Source: Dasypus novemcinctus
Lineage: Eukaryota; Chordata; Mammalia; Cingulata; Dasypodidae
NCBI RefSeq assembly: GCF_030445035.2
Contig: NC_080677.1
Location: 156,861,169 to 156,925,168, forward strand
Length of the DNA stretch: 64,000 nucleotides
Direction: 5' to 3'
Position 1 is the first letter of the stretch. Each line of letters opens with the position of its first letter. Shown here piece by piece: positions 45,166 to 57,000 of this stretch. Under the pieces are notes generated by a model. That model was not told where the DNA came from and searched no databases. It saw only the letters and a list, made by a program, of their open reading frames with translations. A program made the position numbers and the translations under genes.

Positions 45166-47505
45166 CCTTTAAACAAAACTGAATTTATATTGCATTTTTA
45201 TACCAAAACAAATCCCACCAACATAGAAGATGAAAATGTTAAAAAATATAACTACAAGATATTAAAAGAAAACATGGATCTAAATATTTATAATTTTGGC
45301 ATAAAATCTTCCCGAAGTAGGAGAAATGTATACAAGCTTTTCTTCTTTTCAGGTAGAAAAATTAGATCAGAAATTTTAGATTACAAATGTCTCTACTTGT
45401 ACTGTAAATAAACTTTTAATTTTAAAAAGTGATTGCTAGTTCAAGTCTCAAGACAAACACATTTTTCTGAACTGACTGTGAACCAAAGATAGATGTTTAG
45501 AATTTTACTAGTGTTTATAAACAAAAATCTCATCCTGTTCTTATTCAAAATTCTTCCCTCTGAATAAGCGTAGGATTGATGTTGGATTTCAAGGGATACA
45601 CATTTTAAAACTGTAAGACAGAAAAATAAAGACAAAACTATACTTTTTAGGATGTGAATTTGAATGCTGGATGTATTGTAGAAGGGTAAAAATCTAATTA
45701 GATTTAGTCTAATTAGACTCAATTTTATTTCATTTTATTTTATTTTTTTTTAATTCCAAATTAAGTCCAACAGGTCAACCAGGCATCAAGACTCCATTCT
45801 ATTAACAAGGCACTAGAAGTCTGAGGCAAATAAGAAAGGCCTTTATGGTTCTCAGGACAGAACAACTCTGTACATGAGGACAAAAGAGGTCTCTGCTGAT
45901 TGGATGAGGAGAGACGACTGCATCAATTTCAACCACTGGAAGATACCAAAGGATTTTCTTGTTCGCCAGGTCAGCAGACTGAGGGAACCCAAGGACATTT
46001 ATTTCCCCTTATCTTCTAAGGAGTTATTATCCGAGCTATTTGTTTGGTGCATGGAACTAGTCCAGTCACCTCTCCTCTATGGAGTAGGGTAAGTACACAC
46101 ACTCGGGCCGAATGTCAGAGCACAAAGGCTGCTAGTGTGCTGAGCCTCAAGGCGCTGTTCGGGAGTCACAATTTCACTTGGGTCTTGACTTGAAAATCCA
46201 TGTTCAAAACGTGTCCCAAAATGGTTAGCGCATGATTCACCCCCCATTGGTAAAAATAGAAACCTCTCTGGAACAGTGGGGGATGAGCTCAGTGGCTTCT
46301 CTGAAATAACTAAGTGAGTTAGAGCTCATTGGATCGTTTATCCAAATGTACATTCGGGTCTTTAAAAAGTACTCATCATAAAATAAAAGTGTTTCATACC
46401 TCTCTTCAGCTATTCCTACCAGTTCATTTATGCAGTTATTTACTAAGTTACTATGCAGGTCTGCTGGTTTTTCTTATTATGGTCTAAGAAGAAGAAAGAC
46501 AAGCATTTTTTTCCTAGCTGCAAATATTCCTCGTTCTTCTGCTGTTAACAAATGAATTTGACATCAGCCAGATAGAATGTGATACTTGTATTTTCAGGCT
46601 CTGAAGCCATGTCCCACAGCTTAATTAAAACCATTTTAACCTTTTTGACAAATTGAAATCAAAACGGAGAGGCCCTAAGATTTCTGCCCAGCCCCTAGTT
46701 TGGGCTGTGCTGTATGATGAGCTATTTTTACTCCCGGCTTTGAGTCATCTGGTTTCTCTGCGAAGGTTTCACATTGGTATTTTTCAGCTCCACAGGTCAC
46801 ATGTACGCTTTTCCAAAGTAAAAGCCGGTGACCTGGGAAGGAATGTGCCCAGCCTCTCCTGGTATCTCAGCCTTACATGGCCTTTGCCTGCTAACTGATA
46901 CTGCTGATCTAAGGCTGAGTCCTAGGCTCAGCGACCACTAGGACTGAGCTCACCCATCTACTTGTCTTTTTTCTTCTAAGGGATTTCATTAAGCATCTAT
47001 GTGAACAGAGCCTGGGAATGATTGTCAATCAACCGGCATTTACACAGATGGCATGGCCCGCTACCTCCTAGAACTTTTGGGCTTGGCTGGTGGGAGCTGT
47101 GTGCCAGGGAATATTCAGGAACTTGAGTGCTTGTTGCACGAGAGTAGCCTGGTAAATACATGCTGTGGAAGGCAATTTTTAAAAAGAAATGCATTTACAA
47201 GTCTCCCTTAAGGGAAAGACTGCCCCATTTGGGAACAAGTGTAATAGGAGCTATGACGCTACAATAAACAGAGTCAGGAAGCCCTAATTATCTGGCCTCC
47301 TTTGTGTTTCTTTTTCTTTTATAAATTGACATTGAAGTGTTGACTGTCACCCTTTGGAAAAGTGTGAGTTTCTTTACCTTATCAACACCTTGCAATTCAA
47401 TTCCTGTTTATCAAATATCCCTTACCAACACCTCTGACTTCTCACATTTACAAATGATGTCTGGGAAGAAGAGCAGCTGCATTCATTCTGAGCAGCACTT
47501 CTCTG
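45166..47505. other. Mostly unique sequence; one weak open frame
   Basis: An open frame at 45874-46092 (includes KIPKDFLVRQVSRLREPKD) ends at a gtaagt donor-like site (46089-46094). It has no family resemblance that I know and no paired acceptor is obvious. Another frame at 46653-46898 is likewise unrecognised. Nothing else is supported. Confidence 0.4.
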
Positions 47506-47519
47506 CAAGATGAAGAGTC

Positions 47520-47906
47520 CTCTTTTTTTTTTTTTTTTTAAAGATTTATTTATTTATTTAATACCCCCCCCCCCCCCCCCCCCCGTTGTCTGTTCTTGGT
47601 GTCTATTTGCTGCGTCTTGTTTCTTTGTCCCCTTCTGTTGTCGTCAGCGGCACGGGAAGTGTGGGCGGCGCCATTCCTGGGCAGGCTGCTCTTTCTTTTC
47701 ACGCTGGGCGGCTCTCCTCACGGGCGCACTCCTTGCGCGTGGGGCTCCCCCACGCGGGGGACACCCTTGCGTGGCACGGCACTCCTTGCGTGCATCAGCG
47801 CTGCGCATGGCCAGCTCCACACGGGTCAAGGAGGCCCGGGGTTTGAACCGCGGACCTCCCATATGGTAGACGGACGCCCTAACCACTGGGCCAAAGTCCG
47901 TTTCCC
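47520..47906 (-). mobile_element. DAS-type SINE with poly-C expansion
   Basis: Little-diverged copy whose usual 'ccccnccc' linker near the tail has become a run of about 21 C (47564-47584). Left tail ttttttttttttttttaaagatttatttatttattta. Short flank match cctctttt (from 47517 and 47904). Confidence 0.93.
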
Positions 47907-47923
47907 TCTTTTAGTAGTAGTAT

Positions 47924-47971
47924 TATTTTTATTACCCTGCACCCTGCTCAGGGGGCAGGGTAATAAAAATA
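47924..47971. repeat. Inverted repeat, 17-bp arms
   Basis: The arm tatttttattaccctgc (47924-47940) is the exact reverse complement of gcagggtaataaaaata (47955-47971), separated by 14 bases that hold a smaller ccct/aggg pair. It would form a strong hairpin. It lies between the DAS SINE and a short SINE unit. Confidence 0.9.
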
Positions 47972-48078
47972 TCTGCTCGTTGTCTGTTTATCTTCTTTAG
48001 GAAGCACTGGAAACCAAACCCAGGACTTCCCACGTGGGAGGTGGGCACCCAATTGCTTCAGCCACATCCTCTCCCAAG
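47972..48078 (-). mobile_element. Short tRNA-like SINE monomer
   Basis: 'ctgctcgttgtctgtttatcttctttaggaagcactgg', then 'aaccaaacccaggacttcccacgtgggaggtgggcacccaattgcttcagccacat' is the complement of the head unit in the dimeric SINEs at 17565 and 60585. Confidence 0.75.
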
Positions 48079-48414
48079 AATCCTGTTTTCACCTTGCTGG
48101 ACTGCTTTATGTCCAAAGGGCCTCTTGGTAACAGTATCTACTGGAAGTGCAGAAAAATCCCCATAATTACTATGGGATTATACAAATAACAATGAGAGGC
48201 TTTCATAAACTCAAGAACATCCCTGCATTTTCAGCTGTCCAAATGCCTTTGGCGTTCAACTCCAGAGCGGGTGATCACATGCAGAAGACGGTCAGCTGCT
48301 CTGTGCCTTGGAGACTTGGAAGAACGGGACATGCTGTTTCCTGTAGAGTTGACTTCATGGCTTCACACCAGACTTTTCTCTTTATGACTTGTTTTTCCCC
48401 CATGATCTTTTATT
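48079..48414. other. Unique sequence, nothing recognised
   Basis: No gene or repeat is supported. Confidence 0.5.
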
Positions 48415-48612
48415 TATTGTTTTTAAATTTTTTATTTTTTTTAAAGATATTTACATTATAAAAATGTTACATAAAAAATATAGGGGATTCCCATATGCCC
48501 CACTCCCCACAATGCCCACATCTTTAAGACTTGGTAAATCCCTGGCACACACTGTTCCTTCTCCCCTAAATATCTTCCATTACTAATGCTCTTCTACCAC
48601 TTACTGCAATGA
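48415..48612 (-). mobile_element. Truncated L1 3' UTR, xenarthran type
   Basis: 'ttaaagatatttacattataaaaatgttacataaaaaatataggggattcccatatgccccactccccac' is the same kind of L1 3' UTR as at 18983 onward, severely truncated. Confidence 0.65.
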
Positions 48613-48667
48613 TCACTTTCAACTACCAGCTAACGTCCTTTAGCCTCACCAGGAGGCAGCTCCATGC

Positions 48668-48865
48668 TAAGGGATATACTGCCTTGTGGTTAGGATCACA
48701 GGCTTTGGGGCCAGACTATTCATTCAGATCACTCCTCCTTCGCTAGTAGCCTGGGAAGGCCACTTAACCTGCCTGGGCCTCAGTTTCCTCATCTTTATGG
48801 AAGGGATAATAATAATAACACTACCTACCTCCTAGATTTATTGTGAGAATTAAATGAATCAAGCA
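48668..48865 (+). mobile_element. MIR SINE, well preserved
   Basis: 'cttgtggttaggatcacaggctttggggccagac', 'ggccacttaacctgcctgggcctcagtttcctcatctttatgga', 'ataataataacactacctacctcctagatttattgtgagaattaaatgaa' cover nearly the full MIR consensus. Confidence 0.93.
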
Positions 48866-49342
48866 GGGTTCTCAATCCTGGGGTCTTACAAACCGGTGTG
48901 TGGATAGAATTCTGGATGCCTGTCAACTTGGGTGTGGAAAATTAGTAACATCCTCATTTACACTAATTTCTAATATGTAGATAACAAGCTACTGTGGTAC
49001 TACTAGCAGTATCTGTGACTTCGTGACCATAGGAAATCATAGATATTGTGATATCCTATTACAGTTGTTGCAGATATGTTGAAATATCATTTAGTCTTAG
49101 ATTTTCAAAGCTATTGTATTATTAAACCTATTATGAGATCTTGTTATTTACTATGTTAATAAAGAAACATTGTTATTATCATATTATTATTTTGGTCACT
49201 GTGTTTCAGTATATTTTGTTTCCTTTATTATCCCATGTATTCTATTTTATGTATTTAAAAACTTTATTCTGCGAAGGAGTTGATAAGATTCCCTAGATGG
49301 CCACAGGGGAGAGTGGTACCAAAAAAAATAAAGAACCTTTGA
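48866..49342 (+). mobile_element. hAT-Charlie-like MITE
   Basis: Ends 'cagggttctcaatcctgg' and, at the right, 'aataaagaacctttgattt', giving imperfect inverted termini (caGGTTCT-type). Internal blocks 'gttattatcatattattattttggtcactgtgtttcag' and 'tgtattctattttatgtatttaaaaac' match a mammal-wide hAT-Charlie non-autonomous element. Family name not certain. Confidence 0.65.
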
Positions 49343-49414
49343 TTTAAAACCTATGCCAAGTACTCAAAATCATTCCTGTCATATAATAATCATCACATAG
49401 GTTTTAGCTATTTT

Positions 49415-49690
49415 TCAATCTCATTTAATCTTCATAATAACCTAAGAGGTAAATATTGCCCTTATCACCCTACTAGAATGTATGCTTATGAGAGCAGAGA
49501 CTTTTGGCTGTTTTGTTCATTGTGTATCCCCAGGACCTAAAATGTGCATGGCACATAGAAGGTATTCAGTAAACATCTATTAAATGAATGCATGGGTCCA
49601 GTTTTGCAGATGAGGAAACCAGGGCTTGGTAAGGTTGAATAACTGGCACCCATCATCCGACCCATAAGCTCCAGCCCTGGAGCCACATTG
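49415..49690 (-). mobile_element. MIR SINE split by an L2 end
   Basis: Left part 'tctcatttaatcttcataataacctaagaggtaaatattgccc' and right part 'tccagttttgcagatgaggaaaccagggcttggtaaggttgaataactgg' are consecutive parts of MIR in reverse complement. The 120 bases between them are an L2 3' end. Confidence 0.8.
49472..49593 (+). mobile_element. L2 3' end inside MIR
   Basis: 'tagaatgtatgcttatgagagcagagacttttggctg', 'tgtatccccaggacc', 'catggcacatagaaggtattcagtaaacatctattaaatgaatg' is a clear L2 3' terminus. Confidence 0.85.
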
Positions 49691-51155
49691 TACAGAGCCT
49701 GAAATCCATCCCACAATGTACGTGCTCAGGACATGCACTTGGGAAGACCAAAGCCTCATGCTGGGCTGCCCTGAGGACTTCTTGGTGGCAGAAGGAGACC
49801 CTCAATGATAGGGAGAATCAAGTAACACATTTCACCAGACCTTATCAATCATAGGACAAATAAAGTCAGATTAACGTGCAGGTGTTCATAACTTTTCCGC
49901 TTCCACATCTGCTAAAGGGAATGCTGCCTCTGTCAGCTCAGTTCCTGGGCTTTTATGGTGCAGGATTTGTTTAGAGAAACTGGAGTAGGCACAGAGGGGG
50001 ATGTGCTGTGGAAGGGACTGAAGTTCAGGTGTTGAAGAGGATGAAGAGTAGACACTGAAGAAAAGAGACAGTAGCAAGGAGAGACAAGAGCCACATAGAC
50101 AGAGTCAGGGAGAGCTGAGAGTGACGGGGGGCGGGAGGAGAGAGAGAATTTTGGGACTGGCCGCCATGTTTGTGGGGAGTATGGTGCATAGGTGTAAGTA
50201 ATGGGGAGAGAAGACTTCCAAAGGTTTGTTATAAAAACCTTCTTTTCAGCACCCTACTTGTGAGCATTTTAATTTTAGAGAAACAGTATAAACTTTAATA
50301 ATTTCCATGTCTCTGAACTAATGTTTATTTTAAGATTGCTCCTTCAGGACAGGCACAAGAATCTCAGTTTTTACATGGGTTACCGTGTCCCCTATGTCCC
50401 AGTCAACACAAGGGTCTCACCAGTACTTTTTCTCCTCCTCTACTTCTTGCCAGGGTATACTGCAAGGCCTTCCACTTCCTGTGATGCCTTGACATCTTTG
50501 AGCCTCACATAGTCTCAAAGTCCTAGCCATGAGCTCTCCTGCTCTCACCAGATGTGCTTCCCAACTCAGGGGGTAAGGTTCCCTGTCCAGCTGGTTCCCT
50601 TATCAAATGGACCACATGTAGCCCACCTAGCCCTCAACCTAGTGGGTTTCACTTCCCTGACAGCCCATAGAATTATTCAAACAAGTCAATCGCATCCTCC
50701 TGCAGGAACCCAGAGTCACCCCACCCTCTTGTTACTACAAAGCCTGGTTGCCACAGCCTCTCTGGCTTACTTTGCTCTCAAGTGGCCCCCGGTGGTGGGC
50801 AGCGTTCTGGGCCGTGCGTATACAGGACTGCGGTGAGACACGTCTGTCTGGGAATCTCTCTTACCAGGGCAGACACCACAGGGCCCTCTGCCTGCTCCAT
50901 TGCTCCCAAGTCCTGAGTCCTGGAGAGCAGGGCCCCTCGATCAAGAGGACATTCAGCCCTGACCTGAAGTGCTGCAAAATCCATCCAGCAACTCACCTCA
51001 CACAGTTTCTCAGAAAAGCAGGTTTTTCATCTTCGGTATCTATCTGCACAGCTAAACATGCACGTGTACCTTCAAAATCAAGTAATGGCTTGAAGGCATA
51101 GTACAATCTAAATTCACTCTTCAAATCACATTTCTGTAAAGAAAACTTAATCTGA
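49691..51155. other. Unique sequence, no gene recognised
   Basis: Several open frames (50552-50836 and 50748-51101) have no family resemblance. The GC is moderate and CpG is sparse. Nothing else is supported. Confidence 0.45.
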
Positions 51156-51159
51156 AGGG

Positions 51160-51410
51160 TTTAGAATGGCACTTAAAGGGTTTGGCTTTCACCCAAGGCA
51201 GAGAATTTGATTACCAGCCTTGCCAATTATGAATCATCTAAATTTGGGCAATTAACGTAATCACTGTAACCTCAGTTTTCTCATCTGTTAAAAACAAAAC
51301 AAAACACACAAAAAACTAGCATCTCCTGATATTTATTGTGAGGGTTACCTGAGATAACCCAGGTAAGACACTTCATAAGTGTTTGCTATTATTTTTTTTT
51401 AATATGAAGC
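51160..51410 (+). mobile_element. MIR SINE
   Basis: 'aagggtttggctttcacccaaggcag', 'gggcaattaacgtaatcactgtaacctcagttttctcatctgtta' and 'tattgtgagggttacctgagataa' follow the MIR order, with an A-rich CAAAA insertion. Confidence 0.8.
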
Positions 51411-52285
51411 AATTTCGTTGTTTAGAGCTACAACACAAAAAAGACCCTTTCTCATTTTGATGTCTATTTCCATTTCTGTAACTGAGTCATCTTTTCTGGT
51501 TTTCCAGAATAGTCTGGCCCAAAGATATATCCTGGTAACTCTCTTTTGCAGGGCAGAAAATTGCTTACGTATTTGAAATTCCAGCTTTCTTTCTACTTTC
51601 CACCAGCACCTGAAGACTTCAAACCTTCCAGATCCAAGTTTTAGGCTGGGCTGGAGCCCTGGGAATGGTAAGCTTCCGTTCTCCCTGGAAGGGAGGAAGC
51701 TTCTCCTGGCACAGTGTCTCAGAATGGGCACCCAGCCCCAGAGGATCTCAGCAGCCGGCCTCCTCCTGCCACCAGGCTTAGCTCCAGCAAAGGCGCCTTC
51801 TTTCCCTGAATTGCATCTCGGTACCTGTTATGCGGCTGAGCTTCACCAGGGGCCATTCCTTGTGCCCTCCTCTGCTCTGCACAGGAAACGTTTGCAACAA
51901 ACCACCATTAAAAAAACAAAACAAAACAAAACAAACACCACTTTTCTGTTGTTGTTAATTGGAAGTGGGAAAATATATGGTTTGAGGTAGAAATTACATA
52001 ATTATTCTAAATTGGTAAAAAATATATATATAACTGCACATCAGTGATTGTGAAATAAGGATTTGAGACCTGCTGTGAATACTTATGAGCAGAAGACAAA
52101 ATGGGTATGAAAGGGTGAGCAACGCCTTTGACATAACCTTCTCCCATTATTGCTAAGTAGTACCCTTGATAGATTTTCTTTTAAGTAGGCCTATTAGAGG
52201 GGTCTTCTTTTGCACTACTATTGCAAAATAGCAAAAAAATTTTCAGTTATTTTACTTTGAATTCATCTTTTCCCCCTACCAGATT
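51411..52285. other. Unique sequence, nothing recognised
   Basis: Simple AAAAC repeats at about 51911-51935. No gene is supported. Confidence 0.45.
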
Positions 52286-52289
52286 AATT

Positions 52290-52560
52290 TTCCTGAAAAA
52301 CGATTTTCCTCTGAAGCTCAAAAATATTTAGCAACTCCTATTGGTTTTAGGATCAGGTCCAAATTTCTCAGCCTGGCAATCTGGGCCATTCCGCTGTCGT
52401 CCACCTCTTCCCCACACAAATCCTTTGTGCCAGCTGGTATCCTCATTTTCCTCTTAATATGTACAACCCGTTGCTGCCTCAAAGATTTTCCTCATGCCAA
52501 GCCCCTGGAAGGAATGCCTTCCTCCACCTTCTCAGCCTATGTGATAATTCTCTCTCGACT
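52290..52560 (+). mobile_element. L2 fragment
   Basis: 'tctgaagctcaaaaatatttagcaactcctattgg', 'ggtccaaatttctcagcctggcaatctgggcc' and 'catgccaagcccctggaaggaatgccttcctccacc' follow the L2 3' half (ctgccctggaatgcccttcc-type block). Confidence 0.65.
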
Positions 52561-54186
52561 CATTTCTTCTCCTTCCATTCGTGCCAGTCTCTCACACTTT
52601 TCCTTCTAGTGACATTGGCTACTGTACAGACAGGTGTCCTTGGTAGAGACTGTAGGATATAAGTAAAAGGCCTCCCACTGTATTTCAAACAATGAGGCAA
52701 TGAAGGGTACCTGAGAAGAATTACGATGGATAAAATGTGAATTTTTAGGAATGGCATTTTCATTTTTCAATATTTAAATACCTGTTCTGAATTGTACACT
52801 TAATTTATTTCACTGTAGCCAAATATAGCACCTGATATAGTTAGCTTAGGCTATTCATCTCATTAGAGCCATTTATTAGCTTCATTAGATTCATATAAGC
52901 TCATGTAGATAAAGCAAGCAATACACGTCAAGAAAAAAAATGTCATTGATGTAGGTGTTTAAAGCATTGTATTACATTTAGGTGTTTTCTTTTTGTTAAT
53001 AAATAGAAGTTGTAAACTGCTTCTTGCAAAATAATTTGCTAGAGAAAACACATACTGTTTGTTTACGGATGGTGGATGATGTGGCTTCACTTTAGCTTTG
53101 GCTTCACTTAAGCAAGGCAGTAAAAACCTTTCCATCTTCCCGCACACAGTGATAGAGGGCTACGCAGCTGAGAACACTGGCCAGGAATAACGCCATGACC
53201 TTTCAGCAGGGAATCCTGGCTGGGTCAGGGGAGCCAAGGGATGTTTTTTGGCCGGGAAGGAAGAAGACATGAGCATCAGCAGAGGCCTGCGCTGTGGCCA
53301 GACCCCGTGCTCCGCACTTCGGAGGTCTTGTCTCACTTAACTGCAACGCCCCTGGGTTAGCGGGAAGGAAATCTCAATCATAGGATCAACCCAAGGGTTG
53401 GATTCTTTTACTTCAGCCTGAGACAAAGTGCTGATTACCTGCCATGGTTGGAATGCCCAATCAGTTGGGAGAATTATGTTGGATGAAAATATGAAAATAT
53501 GCACAAGGTTGCAGGGGCTCTAAAAGGATGACGTGATGCTCATAATACCCAGTGGCTCCCAGAACAACAGCATACAGTTGTGCAGGTTGTGCATTGCACA
53601 GGGCTCTGCATTCACATCATAGATATCACACATTTGTATTTTTATTCTGACAAATTCCTGGCAGTTGTCAGTAAAGTGTCTTGTTCTAACAGAATCAGCA
53701 TATTATGACAATTTTCCAGTGAATGAAGGTGAAGCATCCTGAGGAGGGGCCTATCTCTTAATTTGTGCCAAGGCCCCAGGTGCGTGGGGCTAGCTGGCCA
53801 GCAGAATTGGCAGCCCTTAAATCATGAGCCGACCCGTGCCTCTCTCAGCTGATCTACACTTGACTGACCTCCTTGGGGCTAAACCAGTGTGGCAAATCTT
53901 CCCTTGCTTCCATAACAGGAAGTAATTGTAAACTTTCTCTATAACGCAGTTTATAAAAAGTAAAAGGAGTTCTGGTTCCGCCTCAGGAAAGTTGTCATGA
54001 GTACATGGGGCCTAAAGCAATTTTTACAGGAAACAAATCATTTTTCTAAATCTTGATTCTGTAAAATGACTTGTAATGAGCACAGATGCTTTTCCGTGGT
54101 GTACAAAAGGTCAATGCAAATGACAAGGGTGCTACTTCTTTTTGGGGAATATCTGATCTTAGTTTTTAGGATATTGACTTCATCTG
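52561..54186. other. Unique sequence with a MIR trace
   Basis: A diverged MIR in reverse complement may lie at about 53280-53400 (gtctcacttaactgcaacgcccctggg). Otherwise no gene or repeat is supported. Confidence 0.45.
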
Positions 54187-54650
54187 TGTTTTTAGTTTCC
54201 TCCTTGTTAAAGAAAATACGACGCGATGGGTTGGCTTAAACCATGGGAATTTACCGGCTCATGGTTTTGAGGCTAGGAGAGGTCCAAATAAAGGCGTCCC
54301 CAGGCAATGTTTTCTTCCTGAAGATGGCGCTCTGGGGCAGGCTGCCTTGATCCTCGGTCCTGGCCCCTCTGTCACATGGCAATGCACAGGGCGCTCTCCT
54401 GCCCTCTCCCTGCTTCTCTGGGTTCTGTTGATTTTCAGCTTCTGGCTGCTTCCTCTGTGGCTTTTATCTTCTCTCCGTGACCTTCCCTAAAAGGCCATCA
54501 ATAATAGGGCTAAGACCCATCCTGGGCCAAAGCCTCCCTGAAGCAACATTATCAAAAGGTCCTATTTACAAGGGGTCACGCCCACACCCAAAGCAATGGA
54601 CTAAGTCCAAGAACATGTTTTCCTGGGGTGTAAAACTCCAAATCACCACA
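54187..54650 (-). mobile_element. Old LTR, MaLR-like
   Basis: Fossil LTR. 'tttagtttcctccttgttaaagaaaatac', 'gggttggcttaaaccatgggaatttacc', 'ggttttgaggctaggagaggtccaaataaaggcg' and the end 'ttttcctggggtgtaaaactccaaatcaccaca' give a standard antisense MaLR-like layout. No clear duplication at the ends. Confidence 0.7.
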
Positions 54651-54985
54651 CTCAGTTAAGCGTCTTCTCTTTCGTCATCTCACTCAGCATTTCAGAGCTG
54701 ACAGGGACATTCCTGGCTCACGCCAATTCCTTTCTTGATGCAATTGATCCCAACACACAGGTCTGGGCCCAGGGCTGTGATTCCACCACGGAGCCCCTGG
54801 CATGGCTGATGCCTCCAAGCTTTGACTCCTTCTCAGCAAGAGGCAGTGGGATTTTCTTTTTGAGGAATTTGAGATGTGGAGCTGAGAGATACAGGGCCTG
54901 AGAGATGATGGAGCTGAGGCATGTTAAAGGCAGTGCCTTGAGAGTCCAAATCTTCAGTGATTCCTTAAGAGACTTCAGTATCCTT

Positions 54986-55028
54986 CACATACACACACAC
55001 ATACACACATATCATATATATATATATA
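54986..55028. repeat. CA/TA microsatellite
   Basis: Alternating acacac and atatat units directly left of the next LTR. Confidence 0.9.
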
Positions 55029-55497
55029 TGTCTCAGTTTACCAGGGTTGCTGTGACAATCACCACACAGTGGGTTGATTGGTTTAAATGAAAAGAAAATT
55101 TTTGACTCATGATTTTAGAGGCCAGAAGCCCCAACTGGAGGCATCAGCAAGGCCGTGCTTTCTCCAGAGTTGTGGTGTCCTGGCGGTAGCCGCGCTCGGT
55201 GGCATGCGCGTGTCCGTGGCCACCTCCTGTGGCTGTCTCTGACTCTGGCTTCCCCGTCTTCCAGCTTCTCTGACTGTGCCTGAATTTCCTCTCTTCATAA
55301 GGACTCCAGTGACATGGGTGGGGGCCCACCCTGATTCAGCTTGACCATGCCCAAATAGGATTCCAGAAGGTCCTGTGCACAAATGAGCCCACACATTAAC
55401 TGAGAATACATCTATTTACAAATGGGTTCACACCAGCAGGAACATGGGTTAAGATTAAACGCACGTCTTTTGCTGGGGAACATGATTCAATCTACCA
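55029..55497 (-). mobile_element. Old LTR, MaLR-like
   Basis: Fossil LTR: 'tgtctcagtttaccagggttgctgtgacaatcaccacacagtggg', 'ttagaggccagaagccccaactggaggcatcagcaaggccgtgc', and the end 'tgctggggaacatgattcaatctacca'. Same general type and orientation as the element at 54187, about 380 bases away, but a different subfamily. Confidence 0.75.
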
Positions 55498-55704
55498 CCA
55501 GATGTATAGAGAATCTTTTAAAATTGGCCTCTATTTTTAGAAGTTTTAGATTTACAGGAAAATTGCAAAGACAGAGTTCCCATATACGCCACACCCAATT
55601 TCCCTATTATCAACGTCTTAAATAATAACAACAATAAACTAATATGAATACATTATTAGAATCTAACTGTCACACATTTGATTACCTAACGTCCTTTTTC
55701 TTTC

Positions 55705-56085
55705 TTTCTTTTTTTTTTTTTAAAGATTTATTTTTATTTATTTAATTCCCCTCCCCTCCTCCGGTTGTCTGTTTTCTGTGTCTTCTTGCTGCATCTTGCT
55801 TCTTTGTCCGCTTCTGTTGTCATGAGCGGCATGGGAAGTGTGGGCGGCGCCATTGCTGGGCAGGCTGCACTTTCTTTTGCGCTGGGCAGCTCTCCTTACT
55901 GGTGCACTCCTTGTGCGTGGGGCTCCCCTACGCGGGGGGACACCCCTGCATGGCAGGGCACTGCTTGCGCGCATCAGCACCGCGCATGGGCCAGCTCCAC
56001 ACGGGTCAAGAAGGCCCGGGGTTTGAACCGCGGACCTCCCATGTGGTAGACGGATGCCCTAACCACTGGGCCAAAGTCCTTTTCC
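55705..56085 (-). mobile_element. DAS-type SINE
   Basis: Little-diverged copy ending 'gggccaaagtccttttccc'. Flanking ctttttct matches on both sides (about 55694 and 56085). Tail tttttttttttttaaagatttatttttatttattt. Confidence 0.93.
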
Positions 56086-56132
56086 CCCTTTTTCTGACTC
56101 ATGTTCTCATCTAGGATCCCACATTACTTTAA

Positions 56133-56555
56133 AAAAAAAAAAGATTTGTTTATTTATTTTCCCCCTTTCCCCTCCTACTGCCCTACTGTTTTGTTTTGTT
56201 TTGTTTTGCTGTGTGTTGTTTTCTCTTCTCATTTTCTCTCTTCTAAGATTCACCAGGATTCAATCCTGGAGACCCCTGATGTGGAGAGAGGTTCCCTGTC
56301 AATTGTGCCACCTCTGTTCCTGGTTTCTGCTGCACTTCACCTTGACTCTCCCCTTGTCTCTCGTTTGATGCATCATCATCTTGCTGCATGACTCACTTGT
56401 ACGGGCACTGGCTTGCCCCATGAGCACTTGCACGGGCACTGGCTTGCTGCACAGACACGCTTTCTCTTCTTCTTTTTCACCAGGAAGCCTGAGGGATCAA
56501 ACCGGGGTCCTCCTATATGGTAGGCAGAAGCTCTATCACTTGAGCCACATCCGCT
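56133..56555 (-). mobile_element. Composite SINE with internal repeats
   Basis: Two tRNA-like parts (B-box complements at 'ggattcaatcctgg' about 56252 and 'gggatcaaacc' about 56491) flank a segment in which 'gcacgggcactggcttgc' recurs (about 56398-56450). Flanks cccacattactttaa and cccacattacatttt are the probable duplication. Same architecture as 33051-33545, in the other orientation. Confidence 0.78.
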
Positions 56556-57000
56556 TCCCCCACATTACATTTTGTCATCAGGTCTCTTGAGGCTCCTCTA
56601 GCTGTGACAGTTTCTCATATTTTCCTAGTTTTTGGTGATCTTGACAATCTGGTCATGCACTTTGTAGAATGTTCCAGAATTAGGAATTATCTGATGTATT
56701 TCTCAAAATTAGACAGAGGTAATGGGGTTTTTTTGGGGGGTGGGTGGGGAGAGCACAGAGCGAAAGTGCCATTTCACCACATCATATGAACAACAAGACT
56801 TATCACTGTTGGTGTTGACCTTGATCAGCCGGCTGAGGTGGTCTTTGTTGGTTTCTCCCCTCCTCACCTTCCAATTCTGTTCTCTTTGGAAGCAAGTCCC
56901 TGTGCACAGGCCACACTTAAGTAGTGGGGAGTTATGCTCGGTCCCTTGGAGATTAGAGTATCTATATAAGTAATTTAGAATTAGTCTGTGTATGAATTTT

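Larger units (their letters stand above)
55515..57000 (-). mobile_element. Old L1M 3' region with two SINEs inserted
   Basis: 'tttttagaagttttagatttacaggaaaattgc', 'gttcccatatacgcc', 'aggtctcttgaggctcctctagctgtgacagtttctcat', 'gaccttgatcagccggctgaggtgg' and 'agtggggagttatgctcggtcccttggagattagagtatctatata' follow the 3' sequence of old L1M elements in antisense. SINEs at 55705-56085 and 56133-56555 interrupt it. Confidence 0.75.

Noticed and set aside
54187-55497. The two neighbouring MaLR-like LTRs as the ends of one provirus
   Set aside because: They belong to different subfamilies by sequence and the 380 bases between them show no internal retroviral sequence.
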